Of a DNA stretch of 58,680 nucleotides, positions 49,064 to 57,593 are shown piece by piece. Within the stretch, counting starts at the first letter, position 1. Every line of letters begins with the position of its first letter. The notes under the pieces were generated by a model. That model worked only from the letters and a program-made list of their open reading frames with translations. It searched no databases and was not told the DNA's origin. The DNA lies in contig PNKH01000042.1 in the NCBI GenBank assembly GCA_013822345.1, forward strand, positions 1 through 58,680. Reading direction: 5' to 3'. This DNA is from Isosphaera sp. (GTDB lineage Bacteria > Planctomycetota > Planctomycetia > Gemmatales > Gemmataceae). Made by a program: the position numbers and the translations under genes.

Positions 49064-50323
49064 ATGACCACCGTCGCCGACCTGAAGGGCCAGACCGTCG
49101 CGTTCGCCGCCAGCGGCGGGCTCGACTCCTGCACCGTCACCCGGTGGCTCGCCGACCACGGGGTCACCGTCGTCTGCTTCACCGCCGACATCGCCCAGCC
49201 GGACGAGACCGACTTCGATGAGATCGGGCGCCGGATGCGGGCGTGCGGGGCCGCCGACTCCGTCGCCGTCCCGCTCCACGACATGATCGCCGCGAGCGGC
49301 GTCGAGGTGATCCAGTTCCAGGCCCGGTACGAGGGGGCGTACTGGAACACCACCGGGATCGGCCGGCACGTCATCGTCGCCGGGCTGGTCCCGGAACTGC
49401 GGAAGCACGGCATTACGGTGCTGTCGCACGGGGCGACCGGCCGCGGCAACGACCAGGTCCGGTTCCAGCTCTGCACCAACATGCTCGCCCCGGAGATCGC
49501 CGTCTACGCCCCGTGGCGCGACGACGCCTTCCTGAAGCGGTTCCGCGGCCGGTCCGAGATGATCGACTACTGCAACGGGCACAAGCTGCCGATCAAGGCG
49601 AGCAAGGACGCCCCGTACAGTACCGACGCGAACCTCCTCGGGCTGACCCACGAGGCCGGCAAACTCGAGCACCTCACGACGAGCCCGTGGTTCGTCACCC
49701 CCGGCATGGGCGTGCTGCCGAAGGACGCCCCGGACGCCCCCGAGACCGTCAGCGTGCGGTTCGAGGCCGGCCGGCCCGTCGCGTTCAACGGGAAGCCGAC
49801 CACCGCGTTCGACGCGATCCGGCAGGCGAACGCCGTGGGCGGGAGGCACGCCGTCGGCGTCTGCACCCACCTGGTCGAGAACCGGTTCGTCGGGATCAAG
49901 AGCCGCGGGGTGTACGAGGCGCCGGGGATGGAACTCCTCGGCACCGCGTACGCCCACCTCCTGCAGCTCGTCCTCGACCGCCGCGGGCGGGAGCTGTTCG
50001 ACCAGTTGTCGCTGTTCGTCGCCAAGCAGATCTACCAGGGGTACGGGTTCGACCTGGCCACCCACGTCGCCCGCTCGGCGCTCGCCCCGATCAACCGCCT
50101 CGCCACCGGCACCATCACCCTGAAGCTGTACAAGGGGCGGGCGGAGTTCGAGTCGGCGGCGGACGTGCCGCACCAACTGTACTCCGAGGCGGACGCCAGC
50201 ATGGAGGCGGTCGGGTCGTTCGACCACGCCGACAGCGAGGGGTTCCTGCGGGTGCTGCAGGTGTCGGCGCGGGCGCTCGCGGCGCACGGGCAGGTCGTCC
50301 CGCCCGCGTGGGCGACGGGGTGA
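49064..50323 (+). CDS. argG: Argininosuccinate synthase
   Basis: ATP-dependent ligation of citrulline and aspartate in arginine biosynthesis. 419 residues. The PP-loop SGGLDS at 17-22, TVVCFTADIAQPDE, YWNTTGIGRHVIVAGL, the SHGATGRGNDQVRFQLC motif and KASKDAPYSTDANLLGLTHEAG are all family signatures of the type II (longer, YWNTTG) ArgG group. Cytosolic homotetramer. Start: ATG with GGAGG seven bases upstream. No other arg gene is in the window. Palindrome C follows. Confidence 0.95.
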   Translation: MTTVADLKGQTVAFAASGGLDSCTVTRWLADHGVTVVCFTADIAQPDETDFDEIGRRMRACGAADSVAVPLHDMIAASGVEVIQFQARYEGAYWNTTGIGRHVIVAGLVPELRKHGITVLSHGATGRGNDQVRFQLCTNMLAPEIAVYAPWRDDAFLKRFRGRSEMIDYCNGHKLPIKASKDAPYSTDANLLGLTHEAGKLEHLTTSPWFVTPGMGVLPKDAPDAPETVSVRFEAGRPVAFNGKPTTAFDAIRQANAVGGRHAVGVCTHLVENRFVGIKSRGVYEAPGMELLGTAYAHLLQLVLDRRGRELFDQLSLFVAKQIYQGYGFDLATHVARSALAPINRLATGTITLKLYKGRAEFESAADVPHQLYSEADASMEAVGSFDHADSEGFLRVLQVSARALAAHGQVVPPAWATG

Positions 50324-50330
50324 GCTTGTC

Positions 50331-50407
50331 GGGTGGGCCGAGCCCGGCTCTGCGGGCGAGTCCCACCACGAGACGCAGGTGGGACTCGCCGGCTCGGCCC
50401 ACCCTAC
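50331..50407. repeat. Palindrome family C, copy 3
   Basis: GGGTGGGCCGAGCCCGGCTC... with ...GCCGGCTCGGCCCACCCTAC; the 26-base left part is identical to that of copy 2 at 45912. Lies between argG and the NadD-like gene, which run in the same direction. Confidence 0.92.
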
Positions 50408-50413
50408 GAGAGC

Positions 50414-51007
50414 ATGTGGGACCTGTTCGTCACGCACTTCGCCGTCCGCGTCGAACCCGGCGGGGCCGCCGCCACCGGGCCGAGGCCGCCCGCCGTCCTC
50501 CCGGGGTCGTTCAACCCGCTCCACCACGGGCACACCGCCCTCGCCGCCGCGGCCGGGCACCGCCTCGGGGTGCCGGTCCACTTCGAGTTGAGCGTCACCA
50601 ACGCGGACAAGCCGGAACTGTCCCCCGCGGAGGTCGAGCGGCGGGTGGCGCAGTTCGCCGGCGTCGCCCCGGTGTGGGTGACCCGGGCGGCGGCGTTCGA
50701 GGCGAAGGCCGACCTGTTCCCCGGGGCGGCGTTCGTCGTCGGGTGGGACACCGCCGTGCGGGTGGTCGACCCGCGGTACTACGGCGGGCCGGCCGGGCGG
50801 GACGCGGCGCTACGGAAGCTGATCGCCCGCGGCTGCCGGCTGGTGGTCGGCGGCCGGCTCGACGCGGCCGGGGCGTTCCGGGTGTGGGACGGGGGCGGCC
50901 TGGCGGACGAGTTCGCCGGACTGTTCGTCGGGCTGGCCGAGGCCGACTTCCGGGCGGACGTGTCGAGCACGGCGCTGCGGGGAGGGCCGTCCGAGCCGGA
51001 AGCGTGA
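50414..51007 (+). CDS. NadD/cytidylyltransferase-like nucleotidyltransferase
   Basis: 197 residues. LPGSFNPLHHGHTALAAAA (residues 29-47) is the (H/T)xGH nucleotidyl-transfer motif of the nicotinate/nicotinamide mononucleotide adenylyltransferase superfamily. FVVGWDTAVRVVDPRYY resembles the NadD substrate loop, and VSSTALRGG is the ISSTxxR signature near the C-terminus. It could adenylylate NaMN or a related substrate, but the N-terminal extension before the motif is atypical of NadD. The last codons (SEPEA, stop) lie inside palindrome D, so that element has shaped the C-terminus. Confidence 0.8.
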   Translation: MWDLFVTHFAVRVEPGGAAATGPRPPAVLPGSFNPLHHGHTALAAAAGHRLGVPVHFELSVTNADKPELSPAEVERRVAQFAGVAPVWVTRAAAFEAKADLFPGAAFVVGWDTAVRVVDPRYYGGPAGRDAALRKLIARGCRLVVGGRLDAAGAFRVWDGGGLADEFAGLFVGLAEADFRADVSSTALRGGPSEPEA

Positions 51008-51056
51008 GCGACGGCGCGCGGACGGGCCGTCGCTCACGCTTCCGGCTCGGACGGGC
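50985..51056. repeat. Palindrome family D, copy 2
   Basis: GTCCGAGCCGGAAGCGTGAG... pairs over about 27 bases with ...CTCACGCTTCCGGCTCGGAC. It shares its outer half with the copy at 27960; the inner half differs by compensated substitutions. It overlaps the last codons of the NadD-like gene. Confidence 0.9.
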
Positions 51057-51059
51057 CCG

Positions 51060-52376
51060 TCACTTCTTCGGCTCGGCGGCCGGGTCCTTCAGCTCCTGCT
51101 TGAGCCGCCAGAACCCGTACTTGACCATCGCCGCGGCCCGGTCCCGGTCGCTGGTGAAGGCGTAGCTGTGGAGCTGGGCGGCGACCGGGACCTGGCCGTT
51201 CGGGGCCTTGAACCCGTAGTCCTCCATCCGCTGCCCGGTCAGGGTCACGAGGTGGGCCAGGGCCACGTCCCGGACCAGGCACTGGTACTGCTGGTTCTGG
51301 TTCGGGCCGCCGCCGAACCAGACCGTGGTCGCCAGCGTCTCGTTGGTCAACAGCCGGGTCACGAACGGGATCTCGTTCTTCCCCCCGTTCGGCCCCTGCA
51401 CCAGGGCCCGGATCGCCTCCCCCTTGGCGTACCCCTGGACCGCGTCGGTGGCGACGATCCGGCGGAGCAGCGGGGTGCTCTGCGGGAAGTTCCGGAGCAG
51501 CTGCCCGGCGACGTAGCACAGCTGGGCCAGGTCGTTCGGCTCCTCCCGGGTCTCCATCCACCGGCCGACGATCCGCCGGTACGCCTCGGCGTGCGGCAGC
51601 CCGCTGTTGGCCGACAGGGCGCTGGTCGCGGGCCCGCCCTGCTGGAGGAACGTCACCCCGGTGACGTAGCTGAACGGCCCGGCCCGGGGCACGTCGGCGG
51701 CCGGGGTGACCGTCTCGGCCAGGATCAGGCAGGCCACGTCCGGCAGGGTGATCGGCTGCGGCGGCGGCATCACCCCGCCGCGGAAGTTGTTCCGCTGGTT
51801 GATCTGGGCGTACAGCTGCATCCGCCGGTCCGCCACCGCCCGCCCGGCCTCCGCCGGGGTCCGGTCCAGGGCCCGCAACAGCTCGACGTTGTACGGCGTC
51901 TTGACCACCTCGATGAACAGCTGCCGGGCCTTGTCGTCCCCGGACTTGTCGGCCCACACCGGGTGGCCGAACACCCGCCACGTCTCCCGGGTGGCGGCGA
52001 CGAACTTGTCCCACCCCGGCAGGTCGTGCCGGTACTTCCCCTCGGTGTCGGCCAGGAAGGTGTCGAGCCGGGCCTTCAGGTCGTCGGCCGCCGCCTTCGG
52101 CAGGAGCCGGGAGCAGCGGAACCGGACCTCCGGGTCGGGGTCGGAGCCGGCCGCCTCGAGCAGGGCCGGGCGGGCCAGCCGGCCCATCCGGGTCAGCTCG
52201 GCGTGCGCCTCCTCCCGGTCCCGGTACGCCTCGCTCCCGAGCTGCCGGATCAGGTCCCGGGCCTTCGCCAGGTCGCCCTGGGAGATGACCAGGTCCTTCG
52301 GGTCGGGGGACACCCCGGCCGCCCCGCCCGCCCACAGCCCGACCGCCGCCAGCGCCGACACCAACGCCCGGGTCAT
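51060..52376 (-). CDS. Secreted HEAT-like repeat protein, paralog 1
   Basis: 438 residues; signal peptide (MTRALVSALAAVGLWAGGAAG). The N-terminal module DLAKARDLIRQLGSEAYRDREEAHAELTRMGRLARPALLEAAGSDPDPEVRFRC is the planctomycete HEAT-like repeat (L-G-S-(E/D)-x-(Y/F)-x-(D/T)-R-E-x-A). The remainder has no known domain, but aligns along its length with the neighbour at 52463-53737 (for example YRHDLPGWDKFVAATRETWRV against YEHDLPGWPEFRAVARNEWTV, and RDVALAHLVTLTGQRMEDYGF against RDVALAVSVLLSGQKLADYGF). Tandem duplicate. Periplasmic; function unknown. Confidence 0.85.
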   Translation of the reverse strand: MTRALVSALAAVGLWAGGAAGVSPDPKDLVISQGDLAKARDLIRQLGSEAYRDREEAHAELTRMGRLARPALLEAAGSDPDPEVRFRCSRLLPKAAADDLKARLDTFLADTEGKYRHDLPGWDKFVAATRETWRVFGHPVWADKSGDDKARQLFIEVVKTPYNVELLRALDRTPAEAGRAVADRRMQLYAQINQRNNFRGGVMPPPQPITLPDVACLILAETVTPAADVPRAGPFSYVTGVTFLQQGGPATSALSANSGLPHAEAYRRIVGRWMETREEPNDLAQLCYVAGQLLRNFPQSTPLLRRIVATDAVQGYAKGEAIRALVQGPNGGKNEIPFVTRLLTNETLATTVWFGGGPNQNQQYQCLVRDVALAHLVTLTGQRMEDYGFKAPNGQVPVAAQLHSYAFTSDRDRAAAMVKYGFWRLKQELKDPAAEPKK

Positions 52377-52462
52377 AACGCCCCCACGGTCACGGAACGC
52401 CGATCGATTCCCCTTAGCATGACCCGCCCCGGCGGCCGGGGCAACCGGATTTCCCCCGGCCG

Positions 52463-53737
52463 TTACCGGTTCTTCGCCCGCCACCACGCCCACTTCACCA
52501 GCGCCGCCTTCCGCTGCTCCCCGTCCGGGAAGTAGTGCCGGGTGTACGTGTACCCCGCCCCGCCGGCCGGGTTGGTCGGGTACAGGTCGGCGAACCCGTA
52601 GTCCGCCAGCTTCTGCCCGGACAGCAGGACGGACACGGCCAGGGCCACGTCCCGGACCTGGATCTCGGCCCGGGTCGGCCGGGCCGCGCCGACCAGCTGC
52701 TGGGCCGGGACCAGGACGGCGTCGTCGGCCAGGGCCCGCTCGACCAGCGGGAGGTGGGAGGCGTTCCCGAGCCGGACCAGGGTGGCGGCCGCGTTCCCGC
52801 GGTAGTACACCTGGGCCCCCTTGGCCTCCAGCAGCCGGGCGGCGGCCCGGCACGCCTCCTCGCTCAGCCCGAGGCTGGTGGCCACGGTCACCGCGTTGTA
52901 CATGTCCAGCGGGTCGCGGCGGGAGGTGAGCCACGCCCCGGCGACCGCCCGGAGCACCTTCGCCTGGTCGCCGGTGGTCTGGACCGCGGCCCCGAACGCC
53001 GACCCGGTCAGCAGGTTACTGATCGACACGGTCCGGGGGGCGGCCGCGGTCGGGGCCAGGGTCTCGGCCAGCAGCAGGGCGGTGAGGTCGGCGGTGGTGG
53101 GGTTCCGCGGCTCGGCCCGGGGCTGGCTCACCACCCCGCCGATGACGACCGCCCGCGGGTACTTCAGGCTGTACAGCTCCTGCCGCCGGGCGGCCGCGGC
53201 CGCCCCGAGGTCCGGGCCGCCGACGGCCGCCAGGAGATGCCGGTTCGGGCGGGTGGCCATCAGGTCGGCGAACACCGCCCGGGCCGCCTTGTCGACCGAC
53301 CGGTCCGACCAGACGAGGTGGCCGAGGACGGTCCACTCGTTCCGGGCGACGGCGCGGAACTCCGGCCACCCGGGCAGGTCGTGCTCGTACCGCCCGTCGG
53401 CGTCGGCCAGGAACACCTCGACCCGGGCCCGCATCTCCAGGGCGGTGGCCCGCGGGAGGAGGGCGTGGCAGCGGGACCGGACCTCCGGGCTGGGGTCGGT
53501 GTTCGCCCCCTCCAGCAGGGCCGCCCGGGCGACCCGGCCGAGGTCCGCCAGCTCCCGCTCGGCCCGCTCCCGGTCGGCGAACTGGTCGCTCCCGAGGGTG
53601 CGGACGAGTTCCCGGGCGGCGGACAACTGGTCGGCGGGGACGGCCAGGCTGGCCGGGTCCGGGGACGGGGCGGCGGCCGCGGCCGACCCGGCGGGGGTGC
53701 CGGCCAGCAGCGCCAGGAGCAGGCGGGTGCGGAACAT
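52463..53737 (-). CDS. Secreted HEAT-like repeat protein, paralog 2
   Basis: 424 residues; signal peptide (MFRTRLLLALLAGTPAGSAA). The same architecture as the protein at 51060-52376: HEAT-like module LSAARELVRTLGSDQFADRERAERELADLGRVARAALLEG, the DLPGW segment, LLLAETLAP and a C-terminal DYGFADLYPTNPAGG, ending in KAALVKWAWWRAK. The gene lies 86 bases upstream of its paralog on the same strand and was probably produced by local duplication. The 107-base gap to the next gene upstream has a TACACT box (53816-53811). Confidence 0.85.
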   Translation of the reverse strand: MFRTRLLLALLAGTPAGSAAAAAPSPDPASLAVPADQLSAARELVRTLGSDQFADRERAERELADLGRVARAALLEGANTDPSPEVRSRCHALLPRATALEMRARVEVFLADADGRYEHDLPGWPEFRAVARNEWTVLGHLVWSDRSVDKAARAVFADLMATRPNRHLLAAVGGPDLGAAAAARRQELYSLKYPRAVVIGGVVSQPRAEPRNPTTADLTALLLAETLAPTAAAPRTVSISNLLTGSAFGAAVQTTGDQAKVLRAVAGAWLTSRRDPLDMYNAVTVATSLGLSEEACRAAARLLEAKGAQVYYRGNAAATLVRLGNASHLPLVERALADDAVLVPAQQLVGAARPTRAEIQVRDVALAVSVLLSGQKLADYGFADLYPTNPAGGAGYTYTRHYFPDGEQRKAALVKWAWWRAKNR

Positions 53738-53844
53738 GGGTCGACCCCTCGGCAGCGGGAGAGGCGGGGCTGGGGGGGCAGGTGGGAGTGGTGCAGCCGC
53801 CGCACTCGACAGTGTATCGGAAAGCGGACCGTGGATCGTAACAT

Positions 53845-54771
53845 TCACCCGGATTCTTCGCGCGGGTCGTTCCGCCCGAGCCCGAGTTCCTCCAGCGCCG
53901 CCAGGAACCCGTCCGGCGGGGCGACGGTCACGTCCGTGTCGTCCACCCGGATGTCGAACGGGTGCCACGTCCCGTCCCGGACCCACAACACGTCGTCGGT
54001 CACCGGGTAGGCGTGCTCCCGGTAGTTGTCCCGGGCGAACAGCTTCAGGACGTGGACCTTCGACAGGGCGGCGAACGAGACCGGCCAGGCGGCCAACTCC
54101 TCCCGGCTCGGGACCGCCACCCAGAACCCGGCCGGGGACGGCGGCAGCAGGTCCTCGACCAGCAGCGCCCGGGCCGCGTCGTACCCGTCCCCGGTGTGCC
54201 CGACGTGGATGTCCAGCTCCCCGGACACCGGCTCGAAGAAGTCGGCCGGGGTGCCGGCCCGGAGGTTGGCGAGGGCCACGTCGAGCAGGTCCTCGCCGGC
54301 CCGCCCGGTCTTCCGGAGCATCTCGTCGGTGACGTAGGCCATCGTGTTCGGGTAGTCGACCACGAGGTTGATCTCGAGGCCGGTGCCGCGGAGCGGGACG
54401 CCCCACGGGTACGCCCTGCCGTGCCGGCCGAACGGCTTCCCGAGCCGCGGCCGGAGTTGGGCGGTGACGGCCGACAGGTCGTCCGGGATCTTCGGCCCGG
54501 ACAGGGCCCCGGTGACGTTCTCCAGGAACGCCCGGATCACGGCCGGCCACTCGGCCCGGTCGGCGGCCTTGGCCCGGCGGTACAGGTTGGCCAGGCCGAC
54601 GTACTGGTCGTCGGTCCGGCCCGGGGCGCGGACGTTCACCCCGTCGGGCTCCCAGGCGGTGGGGGTGTAGCCGAGGGCGGCGAGGGCGTGGGTGACGGCG
54701 GCCCGGAACCCGGACGGCAGCGACGACGGCACCTCCCCGCCCGGGTCGTCGAAGTCGGGGGCGTCGGACAT
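53845..54771 (-). CDS. DUF1444-like protein
   Basis: 308 residues, cytosolic, acidic. LEINLVVDYPNTMAYVTDEMLRKTGRAGEDLLDVALANLRAGTPADFF resembles the core of the DUF1444/UPF0354 (YtpQ) family, which has a P-x-x-M-x-Y-V-T segment followed by a helix and A-x-x-N-L. The C-terminal half contains HVLKLFARDNYREHAYPVTDDVLWV. The family has no assigned function. The family call is moderate. Divergent from the gene at 54836. Confidence 0.6.
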   Translation of the reverse strand: MSDAPDFDDPGGEVPSSLPSGFRAAVTHALAALGYTPTAWEPDGVNVRAPGRTDDQYVGLANLYRRAKAADRAEWPAVIRAFLENVTGALSGPKIPDDLSAVTAQLRPRLGKPFGRHGRAYPWGVPLRGTGLEINLVVDYPNTMAYVTDEMLRKTGRAGEDLLDVALANLRAGTPADFFEPVSGELDIHVGHTGDGYDAARALLVEDLLPPSPAGFWVAVPSREELAAWPVSFAALSKVHVLKLFARDNYREHAYPVTDDVLWVRDGTWHPFDIRVDDTDVTVAPPDGFLAALEELGLGRNDPREESG

Positions 54772-54835
54772 GGCGGGCCTCGGGGTGGATCGGGGGCGGC
54801 GGTTGCGGTAGAACCGTGGTCGGAAGGAGGCGGGC

Positions 54836-55681
54836 GTGGCCAAGCCGTTCGACGCGGCCCTGAAGAATCTGGTCCGGGACCACCCGGCGGACTGGCTCCG
54901 CTACTTCGGGGTGCCGCACACCGCCGATGTCGAGGTCTTGTCGCCCGACCTGTCGGCGCTGACGGCGATGGCGGACACGCTGATCCGGGCCGGGGACCGG
55001 GTGGTCCACATCGACATCGAGAGCGGCCCGGACGACGGGCTGGCGTCCCGGTTGCTGCTGTATAATATCCAGGCGCACCGGCTGACGGGCCTGCCGGTGC
55101 ACTCGGTGGCGGTGTTGTTGCGGTCGAACGCGAAGGCGGCGAACCTGACGGGCGAGTTGGCGTACGGGCCGCAGCCGGCCGGCGAGGTGCGGTTCCGGTT
55201 CGAGGTGGTGAAGGTGTGGGAGCGGGCGACCGCCGACCTGTTCGCCGGCGGGCTGGGGTTGATGCCGCTGGCCGTCTTGGGGAAGCCGCCGAAGGGTCAG
55301 TCGCGGGCCGAGTCGATCCCGGGGACGCTGGTGTCGATCGCCGAGACGGCGGTCGGCTCGCTGTCGCCGAGCCGATCGGCCGACCTCGTCGCCGCGGCCC
55401 TCGTGCTGGCCGGAATGCACGTAGACCCGGAGTCCCTGCGCGACGTGATCAGGAGGTTCCCAGCCGTGATCGAGTCGTCCGCCTACGCCGCCTTCGAGCA
55501 CATCGTCGGCGTGAAGCAATCGGAAGACATCATCCTCGTCCAGGGGCGGGAGAAGTTCGGCGAGCCGACCCCGGAGCAGGTGAGCCGGCTGAAGGCGATC
55601 GACGACGTGCCGCGCCTCACCCGGGTCGCGCTGTCGCTCCTCAAGGTCAACTCCTGGGACGAGCTCCTCAAAACGAAGTGA
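54836..55681 (+). CDS. Rpn-like PD-(D/E)XK nuclease family protein
   Basis: 281 residues. The N-terminal half follows the Rpn/YhgA transposase-related nuclease pattern: FDAALKNLVRDHPADWLRYF, DTLIRAGDRVVHIDIESG (candidate D...E core), then SRLLLYNIQAHRLTGLPVHSVAVLL. The C-terminal half is helical with EHIVGVKQSEDIILVQGREKFGEPTPEQ. Such proteins nick DNA and promote recombination in enterobacteria. Here it stands alone with no inverted repeats flanking it. GTG start with GGAAGGAGG. A single copy is seen in the window. Confidence 0.65.
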   Translation: MAKPFDAALKNLVRDHPADWLRYFGVPHTADVEVLSPDLSALTAMADTLIRAGDRVVHIDIESGPDDGLASRLLLYNIQAHRLTGLPVHSVAVLLRSNAKAANLTGELAYGPQPAGEVRFRFEVVKVWERATADLFAGGLGLMPLAVLGKPPKGQSRAESIPGTLVSIAETAVGSLSPSRSADLVAAALVLAGMHVDPESLRDVIRRFPAVIESSAYAAFEHIVGVKQSEDIILVQGREKFGEPTPEQVSRLKAIDDVPRLTRVALSLLKVNSWDELLKTK

Positions 55682-55693
55682 CACCGCCGGGCG

Positions 55694-56683
55694 TCACGGC
55701 TTGAGGTGCTTGTCGAGGAACTCGTACGCCGCCTTCCGCCCGTCCTCCGGGAAGTCGTGGCCGGCGTCCGGGTACACCGCCTTCAGGTTCTCCGCCTTCC
55801 CCAGCGCCTTGTACACCGGCTCCGCCGCCGCGATCACGTCCCGCACCCCCTGCACGTCGAAGTTGTGGTCCTTCACCGGGGCCACCGCCAGGAACGCCCG
55901 CGGGGCGAAGCCGACCACCACGTCGGTGAAGTCGAACGGCATCTTCTTCGGGTCGTTCCCGTACTCCGACGCGATCCGCGGCATGTACCGGTCGCTCGTC
56001 CACCCCTTCAGGTTTCCCTTCATGTACGTGGCGAAGCTGCAGAACCCGCAGCTCGACACCACCGCCTTCAGCCGGTCGTCGAACGCGGCGGTGAACATCG
56101 CGTTGTGCCCGCCGAGCGAGTGCCCGATCACCCCGACCCGCTCGCCGTCCACCTCCGGCAGCGACTGCAGGTAGTCGACCGCCCGCATGTTGTTCCAGAT
56201 CGCCTTCATCGTCCCGGACGCGTAATCGCCGCGCTTGAAGGCAGCCTGGAAGTCGTACTTGTACTCGCCGAAGCTCGGGTAGTCGGGGGCGAGGCAGACG
56301 TACCCGCGGCGGACCAGGTCGAGCGCCTGCTGCTTGCTCGGCTGCTTCCCGAGGCCGACCGGCTCGTCCTTGCCGATGGCGATCGTCTGGTGCAGGCACA
56401 GCATCGCCGGCCGCTTCTTGTCGGCGGACGCCCCGGTCGGGACGAGCAGCCAGGCGGGGACGCGGTCGCCCTTCTCGGCGGCGAACGTCACCTTCCGCCG
56501 GACGTACCCGTCGAGCTTCTCCTCGGACTCCTGCCGCGGGTCGAGCGGGACCTTCCGGTCGGCCCCCGGGAGCGGGCCCATGGCCTGCTCCATCTTCTTG
56601 CGGAGGGCGGCCCGGTCCGGCGCGTCCGCGGCGGGCGTGGCGAGCGGGAGGGCCAGGGCCAGGCCGAGCGTGGCGCGGATCAC
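55694..56683 (-). CDS. Secreted dienelactone-hydrolase-like alpha/beta hydrolase
   Basis: 329 residues; signal peptide (MIRATLGLALALPLATPAADA, GTG start). Alpha/beta hydrolase: VPAWLLVPTGASADKKRPAMLCLHQT, YVCLAPDYPSFGEYKYDF, nucleophile elbow VIGHSLGGHNAMF, an acidic region near PVKDHNFDVQGV and the catalytic His in YPDAGHDFPEDGRKAAYEFLDKHL. The group is found widely in planctomycetes as acetylxylan-esterase/dienelactone-hydrolase-like proteins. Substrate unknown. It follows 17 bases after the stop of the membrane protein gene at 56701, same strand. Confidence 0.85.
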   Translation of the reverse strand: MIRATLGLALALPLATPAADAPDRAALRKKMEQAMGPLPGADRKVPLDPRQESEEKLDGYVRRKVTFAAEKGDRVPAWLLVPTGASADKKRPAMLCLHQTIAIGKDEPVGLGKQPSKQQALDLVRRGYVCLAPDYPSFGEYKYDFQAAFKRGDYASGTMKAIWNNMRAVDYLQSLPEVDGERVGVIGHSLGGHNAMFTAAFDDRLKAVVSSCGFCSFATYMKGNLKGWTSDRYMPRIASEYGNDPKKMPFDFTDVVVGFAPRAFLAVAPVKDHNFDVQGVRDVIAAAEPVYKALGKAENLKAVYPDAGHDFPEDGRKAAYEFLDKHLKP

Positions 56684-56700
56684 GGGTCGCCCCTTTCGTG

Positions 56701-57564
56701 TTACCCCAGGTCGTGGTGTTTCGGTTCCGCCGGTGGGGCGTGGGCGCCCCGCTGGGCCTCGGCCGCCAGGGCGAACAGGACGTGCGGGTTCGGCACCGCG
56801 GACACGTCCACCAGCACCCACGGGAGCCACTTCCCGCCCTGCTTGACGCTCAGCTTCCCCTGGGCGACGGTCAGCTCCTTCACCTCGCCCCACGGGAGGA
56901 ACTTCCCCCCGTGCCGCAGCCCGGCCCGGGACGCCTCCAGCTCCCCGAACATCACCGGGAAGCCGTCCTGGAACCGGGCCCAGACCGGAGGCCACAGGTG
57001 GGCGAACGTCCGCCGCTGCACCTCCTCGGCCAGCAGCGCGAAGTCGGTCAGCGCCGGCCCGAGGTGGACCGACACCCCGTCCTCCCGGACGACCGTCAGG
57101 CCGCCGTTCCAGAGCTGGAACGTCGGCACCTCGGGCGGCAGCCAGCACCCCGCCGGGGAGCCGTCCGGCTCCCGGTCCAGGTCGGCCCCGGCCGCCCGCT
57201 GGACCTTCACCAGGACGTGGTCGACCTCGGCCCACGGGAGGGAGTCGACCTCCCCGCGGCGGAGGCGGAGGAGCCCGGTCGGGTACAGCAGGACGTACAG
57301 CCCGCGCTCCCGGTACATGTGGAACAGCAGGGCGGCCCCGGACAGCGGGACGACGATCAGGAGGAACAGCTCGACGTGCCCGAACGTGCCCGGCCCCCGC
57401 GGGTGGACCCACCACAGGTAGTTCGCGACCAGGCCGCCGAGCACCAGCAGGAGCCCGACCGCCAGCTTGGCCAGCAGCCGCCCGGGGCTGACCCGGAACA
57501 GGGCGTCCGGGTCGCCGAGCTCGGTCACCGACCGGGACAGGTGGTCGTCGTCCGGCAGGTCCAT
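56701..57564 (-). CDS. DUF6585-like membrane protein
   Basis: 287 residues. Two membrane segments (LLAKLAVGLLLVLGGLVANYLWW, about 32-54, and HVELFLLIVVPLSGAALLFHM, about 62-82) are followed by a PH-like soluble region with two tryptophan-containing repeats (VDSLPWAEVDHVLVKVQ and KFLPWGEVKELTVAQGKLSV). This matches the layout of planctomycete DUF6585 proteins. Bacterial PH-like domains often have a W-(A/E)-(E/D)-(I/V) strand. Read from the promoter at 57595-57624. Function unknown. Confidence 0.65.
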   Translation of the reverse strand: MDLPDDDHLSRSVTELGDPDALFRVSPGRLLAKLAVGLLLVLGGLVANYLWWVHPRGPGTFGHVELFLLIVVPLSGAALLFHMYRERGLYVLLYPTGLLRLRRGEVDSLPWAEVDHVLVKVQRAAGADLDREPDGSPAGCWLPPEVPTFQLWNGGLTVVREDGVSVHLGPALTDFALLAEEVQRRTFAHLWPPVWARFQDGFPVMFGELEASRAGLRHGGKFLPWGEVKELTVAQGKLSVKQGGKWLPWVLVDVSAVPNPHVLFALAAEAQRGAHAPPAEPKHHDLG

Positions 57565-57593
57565 GCGGCCCTCGGGGAACGGGGCGGGAACCG

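Noticed and set aside
43486-51056. Intrinsic transcription terminators at the palindromes
   Set aside because: The stems are far longer than usual and none is followed by a T-run, so a plain intrinsic terminator call is not supported; they are listed as repeats.
54836-55681. Insertion sequence around the Rpn-like gene
   Set aside because: No terminal inverted repeats or target duplications flank it, and the gene is an intact single ORF with its own ribosome site.
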